Positions 60,459 through 64,000 of a DNA stretch of 64,000 nucleotides are shown here, one piece after another. Origin of the DNA: SZUA-320 sp963707875 (GTDB lineage: Bacteria > Gemmatimonadota > Gemmatimonadetes > Gemmatimonadales > GWC2-71-9). Below the pieces are notes generated by a model. That model was given only the letters and a program-made list of their open reading frames with translations. It was not told the origin of the DNA and made no database searches. The translations under genes were made by a program, and so were the position numbers. The DNA lies in the NCBI GenBank assembly GCA_963707875.1, contig CAVPRU010000003.1, forward strand, positions 372,001 to 436,000, written 5' to 3'. Position 1 is the first letter of the stretch. Each line of letters starts with the position of its first letter.

Positions 60459-61588
60459 GGGCCTCCCTCGAGATGTTCGGCTTCCACCCGATCATCAATG
60501 CCTGCGGGATCTACACGGACCTTGGTGGCTCGAGGCTCTCGCCCCAGGTCTGGGATCGAATGACAGAGTCGAACCACCACTTCGTCCGGATGACCGATCT
60601 TCTCGAGTCGTCGGGGCGAGTGTTGGCCAGCCACCTGGGGGCCGAGGCTGGGTTGGTCACCGCAGGTGCCGCCGCCTCGATCACCCTGATGGTGAGCGCC
60701 GCGATGACCCGCGGCGATGGCCGCTCGGGCGAACGGCTGCCGGACACGGCCGGACTGCCCGACGAAATCGTGCTCCAGGCCGGCCATCGGTACAAGTACG
60801 ATCGCCAGATCAGCATGACCGGTGCTCGCTTGGTGCTCGCCGGCACTCCCGTTGACGTCACCCAGGCTGCCCTCGAAGCCGCGATTGGGCCCCGCACAGC
60901 GGCCGTCTTCGTACCGGCCCATCTGGAGGGTGTGAACGGGACGCTCCCCCTGCACCAGGTGGTGATGGTGGCTCGGCGCTGCGGCATCCCGGTGCTCGTG
61001 GACGCGGCCTACATGTGCTGGCCGCTCGAGGCACTGCCCCGCTACGTCGCCACTGGAGCCGATCTCGTTTGCGTCAGCGCGAAGTACTTCGGAGGTCCAA
61101 ACGCGGGGGGCTTCATAGTGGGGACCGAGGAGATGGTGACAGCGGTCGGCACCAACAACTTCACCGGCTACGAATCCGGCCCGTACCGTACCTTCGGCCG
61201 TCCGTTCAAGCTGGACCGCCAGACGATCGTAGGCGTTGTGGCCGCGTTCGAAGAGTGGAGAGCGACGGACCATGCCGCGCGCTGGGCCAGTTACGGGCGC
61301 CTGGCGGCGTCGTTCTGCGATGCCTTGGCTGACGCCCAGGGGGCGAGGGTCTATCCGGCCGGGTACACCATGGACGACCGGATCGTGCCGACCCCGGTGA
61401 ACGCAGTGATCGTGGAGCGGGAGCACGAGGGAACCCGATGGGCGCAGCGGGTCGCCGCGGCGCTGGAAACTGGTGATCCACCCATTCTGTCCATCCGGGA
61501 CGGCAACCGACTGGTGTTCTGCCTTGATGTCATCAAAGAGGAGGAGCTGGCTGTCGTGGCCCGCCGTCTCCGGAAGGAGTTGCCATGA
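60443..61588 (+). CDS. SelA-like PLP-dependent lyase or transferase
   Basis: A 381-residue fold-type I PLP protein of the SelA/DgaE group (D-glucosaminate-6-phosphate ammonia-lyase type). FHPIINACGIYTDLGGSRLSP, GAEAGLVTAGAAASITLMVSAAM and DAAYMCWPLEAL are family pieces, and the PLP lysine lies in VCVSAKYFGGPNAGG. The length fits DgaE-like enzymes rather than selenocysteine synthase, which is longer. With an OCD-type enzyme and an FCD regulator, deamination or beta-elimination of an amino acid is the most plausible job. The ATG at 60443 lies inside the OCD gene; the stop overlaps the sialidase-like ATG. Confidence 0.82.
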   Translation: MAAAVGASLEMFGFHPIINACGIYTDLGGSRLSPQVWDRMTESNHHFVRMTDLLESSGRVLASHLGAEAGLVTAGAAASITLMVSAAMTRGDGRSGERLPDTAGLPDEIVLQAGHRYKYDRQISMTGARLVLAGTPVDVTQAALEAAIGPRTAAVFVPAHLEGVNGTLPLHQVVMVARRCGIPVLVDAAYMCWPLEALPRYVATGADLVCVSAKYFGGPNAGGFIVGTEEMVTAVGTNNFTGYESGPYRTFGRPFKLDRQTIVGVVAAFEEWRATDHAARWASYGRLAASFCDALADAQGARVYPAGYTMDDRIVPTPVNAVIVEREHEGTRWAQRVAAALETGDPPILSIRDGNRLVFCLDVIKEEELAVVARRLRKELP

Positions 61589-63006
61589 AGCTGTATCCCC
61601 TGGCCACGCTGGCCGCCGCCGTCACGGGCGCTCTGGGAGTGCCCAGTCAGACGGCGACACCGGTGCTCATCAGTGACCACACCCGGGCGGACTCTGCTGT
61701 GGAGCGATGCTTGGCTGGATCACCTGGACAACCCGCCGCCTGGGCGGACAACGAACCGTCTGCGGTGGCCCATCCTTCCAACGGGAGGCATCTCCTGGCG
61801 GCGTGGCAGACCAACGGTGGGGGTCGCTCCGTCATTCAGTCCGCGGTCTCCGAGGACGGCGGGGCAACCTGGAGCGCGCCCCGAGCCATGCCGGTCAACC
61901 GGTGTGCTGGCGGACCGGTCGAACAGGCAGCGCGAGCCAGCGATCCCTGGGTCACCATCGCGCCGGACGGACGCGCCTACGTGGCCGGCATTGCCTGGCA
62001 GCCGAACCCCGGCGGCGGGCCGGATCTGGAAAGCGTCATCGTGGTTTCCGGATCCTCTGATGGAGGGCGGACCTGGGGAGCACCCACGGTGGCAGCACGT
62101 GGCTCCGGCGGGCTGGTCTGGCACGACAATGTCGCCATCACCGCCGATCCGGTACGTCCGGGCACCGTCCATCTGGTGACGACCCGCTATGAACGGGTGG
62201 ATTCGGTCACCCGATATGGACCGGTGGGCTATACCGTTTCCAAGGACGGTGGCGTCACCTGGGCGCCGATTCGAACCATTACCCCGAATGTCAATCGCGG
62301 ACGGATGTCCGCGCCGGTGATCGCGGCCGATTCGCGGCGGGGCGTGCTGTACCTGGCCTATTACCGGGCCGAGCGCCCCGATCGAGTCATCGGGGTCCGG
62401 CGATCAGAGGATGGAGGGGAGACGTGGGGACCCGAGGTCACCGTGACCCCCCACACTCCGGGAACCCAACCACAGCTCGAGCCGCTCGAGGGGAAGGATC
62501 GTCCCTTGGCTGATGACATCATCCGCCCGGCGATCGATCCTCGCACCGGCACCCTCGTCCTGGCCTACGCCGATGCCCGGCAAGACCCGCGGGGGCGACT
62601 CGGTGTCTCCCTGGTCTGGACCCATGATGGCAGAACCTGGTCGGAGCCGGTGTCGGTATCGGACGACGGCCCCGAGACGGCGTGGCTCCCGGCCGTCGCG
62701 GTGGCCGACGGCACGGTCGGGGTGCTCTTCCTGAGCGCACTGATGGCCCGGACCGATTCCGGGCTGGCACCCGTCACTGTGCATCTGCGCCGATTTCGAG
62801 TGGTGGGAAGCTCCTTGACGCCATTGGGAAGCGACACCCTGGACCGGGCCAACTACGCCTGGCCGGGAGACTACCAGGCGCTGGTCGCGGTGGGCAGAGG
62901 CTTTCGGGCGATCTACGCCCGCTCAACCCTCGGACCCGGGGAGCGGTTCCCGCCCTCGGAGGGCGATCCCCGCCGAGCCAATCCCTCCGACATCTACAGC
63001 CGGTGA
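61585..63006 (+). CDS. Secreted sialidase-like (BNR repeat) protein
   Basis: A 473-residue protein with a signal peptide (ending GVPSQTA) and a six-bladed propeller with clear Asp boxes: SEDGGATWSAP, SSDGGRTWGAP, SKDGGVTWAPI, SEDGGETWGPE, THDGRTWSEP. The strand PWVTIAPDGRAYVAGIAW is typical. I do not see the full sialidase catalytic set (Arg triad), so hydrolase activity is uncertain. It is coupled (ATGA) to the SelA-like gene in a GntR-controlled set, unusual for a surface propeller and possibly related to substrate capture. Confidence 0.82.
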   Translation: MKLYPLATLAAAVTGALGVPSQTATPVLISDHTRADSAVERCLAGSPGQPAAWADNEPSAVAHPSNGRHLLAAWQTNGGGRSVIQSAVSEDGGATWSAPRAMPVNRCAGGPVEQAARASDPWVTIAPDGRAYVAGIAWQPNPGGGPDLESVIVVSGSSDGGRTWGAPTVAARGSGGLVWHDNVAITADPVRPGTVHLVTTRYERVDSVTRYGPVGYTVSKDGGVTWAPIRTITPNVNRGRMSAPVIAADSRRGVLYLAYYRAERPDRVIGVRRSEDGGETWGPEVTVTPHTPGTQPQLEPLEGKDRPLADDIIRPAIDPRTGTLVLAYADARQDPRGRLGVSLVWTHDGRTWSEPVSVSDDGPETAWLPAVAVADGTVGVLFLSALMARTDSGLAPVTVHLRRFRVVGSSLTPLGSDTLDRANYAWPGDYQALVAVGRGFRAIYARSTLGPGERFPPSEGDPRRANPSDIYSR

Positions 63007-63383
63007 CCAGAAGTCCGTCCCTCGGCGGCTTGGGTGACTGTTCCGTCACCCGGATCCGCAACCGCTCTGGGGACGGGAGGCTGCTCCTGCTTGCGAAGCC
63101 GGTGCCACCCCAGAGCCCAGATACGACGGAACCCACGCTCCATGAAGAGCCGGTCCCAGAAACCCTTGAAGACCCAGCGGACCAGCCGGACCGGTTCTGC
63201 GGCGGTGACCCGCGCGACGAGTGGGAATGGAAAGCGCCGAAGGGGCACCGCGTACCAGCCATCACCGCGATCGAGGACCTTACCGGCCAGCCCGTACAAG
63301 CGACTCCAATCGGCTGGCGACTGGAAGTAGGAGTAGATCTCGGCTCCCGGCAACCGGATCAATTCGGTGAATCGGATGATCAT
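62994..63383 (-). CDS. SRPBCC-like small protein
   Basis: A 129-residue protein (IIRFTELIRLPGAEIYSYFQSPADWSRLYGL, VRLVRWVFKGFWDRLFMERGFRRIW) resembling SRPBCC/START-type ligand-binding proteins. The ATG at 63383 lies 4 bases after GGAGGGG, rather close. The 3' end overlaps the sialidase-like gene end by 13 bases. The last 25 residues are low-complexity. Family assignment is tentative. Confidence 0.55.
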   Translation of the reverse strand: MIIRFTELIRLPGAEIYSYFQSPADWSRLYGLAGKVLDRGDGWYAVPLRRFPFPLVARVTAAEPVRLVRWVFKGFWDRLFMERGFRRIWALGWHRLRKQEQPPVPRAVADPGDGTVTQAAEGRTSGHRL

Positions 63384-63673
63384 CACCCCTCCAGGTAGCG
63401 CCACCACCGACACAGGCGCCACCCGGCCGGGGCGGCGAGACGGGCGCGTTCACACCGAAAAGAGTCCGGCACGTACGACCTGTGCATGGCCAGGATGGGG
63501 TGAATGATAGCAATGACGGGGTGGGTGATAGACCGGCTATCCCTGGTCGACGTCGCCGGGCGATATATTGCGGAGTCCGGGCCGGCTTCCCTCGCCCTCG
63601 ATCCGAATGGCCGGCCCGCCGCCCCAAAGGGGTTGATCCGCCCTGGTGGCTGCTATCGGTCACGGTGATCGCC

Positions 63674-64000
63674 ATGTCCAGTCCCGCTCCGAAGAAAGCC
63701 CGCTACTGGCCGCTGATCCTGTTCGCGTGGACCGGGATCTTTCTGGTGTTCGCCGCACACGAGTACTTCAGCTCCCGCGCCAGTGGCCGTCCAACCTCCC
63801 TCCTTCAGAGCATTTACTGGAGCGCCTCAGAATGGTATACCTGGGCGCTGTTGACCGGGGCGGTGATGTGGGTCGTCCACCGCTTCCCGATCAGCCGAAG
63901 CTCCTGGGCCGCCCCTGGCACCGTCCTGGCGTTGGCGGGGGTGGTCATCTCTGTTGCCCAGATCCTGCTTCAATATGGACTCGACCTGCTGGTGGTTGGC
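63674..64000 (+). CDS. N-terminus of a polytopic membrane protein, cut by window edge
   Basis: The first 109 codons of a protein that continues beyond the edge. MSSPAPKKARYWPLILFAWTG opens a first helix, followed by helices around WYTWALLTGAVMWVVHRF and TVLALAGVVISVAQILLQY. This arrangement is like the membrane part of LytS/YehU-type sensor histidine kinases in related bacteria, but the kinase part is not visible. A TATATTG at 63564-63570 may be the -10 box of its promoter. No stop occurs before the edge. Confidence 0.6.
   Translation, partial: MSSPAPKKARYWPLILFAWTGIFLVFAAHEYFSSRASGRPTSLLQSIYWSASEWYTWALLTGAVMWVVHRFPISRSSWAAPGTVLALAGVVISVAQILLQYGLDLLVVG

Noticed and set aside
1..64000. tRNA, rRNA, CRISPR, insertion sequence or integrase
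   Set aside because: No cloverleaf-like segment, repeat-spacer array, transposase or integrase motif was seen. The 86-bp and 25-bp repeats do not have spacer structure.

Overview
The window is high-GC bacterial DNA dense in secreted peptidases, amidohydrolases, small lipoproteins, a Ser/Thr kinase fused to a TolB-like propeller and DUF4386/DUF4397/DUF4153 proteins. This mix is typical of Gemmatimonadota or a nearby lineage; that is an inference from gene content, since no rRNA or other taxonomic marker is present. Signal peptides, lipoboxes and an ABC transporter of the LolCDE/MacB class fit a Gram-negative envelope. I see no tRNA, rRNA, CRISPR array, insertion sequence or replication origin.

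Layout. 1-6.6 kb (+): amino-acid and peptide catabolism (HutF, a DDAH-like hydrolase, a DmpA-type aminopeptidase, two M28 peptidases, a DinB protein). 6.6-15.2 kb (-): a broken amidohydrolase, then a translationally coupled set (M61-PDZ peptidase, NADP-binding reductase, N-acyl-D-amino-acid deacylase, methyltransferase) and a DUF4153 membrane protein. 15.4-20.7 kb: a small membrane protein with its own promoter and terminator, a threonine dehydratase-like enzyme, twin lipoproteins, an MFS transporter, and pantothenate kinase behind a triple 25-bp repeat. 20.7-27.3 kb: an S9 peptidase, a Ser/Thr kinase and a GDPD, all carrying single-base frameshifts, with a RelE/ParE module between them. 27.3-38.2 kb is accessory: a low-GC membrane-anchored Nudix-like protein, a membrane-spanning SARP/STAND regulator divergent from an Ig/LamG-type lipoprotein, a trypsin-nuclease fusion, and a secreted propeller.

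38.35-46.63 kb (-) is an eight-gene operon in which almost every stop overlaps the next start. It encodes an alpha-oxoamine synthase (serine palmitoyltransferase type), a UbiA prenyltransferase, a diacylglycerol/sphingosine-kinase-like enzyme, a ThiL-like kinase, an ABC permease and ATPase, a BtaA-like DUF3419 transferase and a GNAT-type protein. It reads as a pathway that makes and exports a membrane lipid, and I do not recognise the combination as a described one. It is the best candidate here for an undescribed system.

46.6-49.0 kb is a graveyard of toxin-antitoxin and trypsin-nuclease fragments around an AbrB-PIN module, with an approximately 86-bp terminator-bearing repeat on each side. 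49-58.5 kb holds small lipoproteins, membrane proteins, a hotdog thioesterase, a methyltransferase and an M1-like peptidase. 58.7-63 kb is a GntR-controlled set (ornithine-cyclodeaminase-like enzyme, SelA-like PLP enzyme, sialidase-like secreted protein) with a clear palindromic operator. The window ends in the N-terminus of a membrane protein.

At least eight genes carry single-base indels while conserved motifs remain intact in adjacent frames. Several sit in G or C runs, so some may be sequence errors rather than true pseudogenes; each is flagged.
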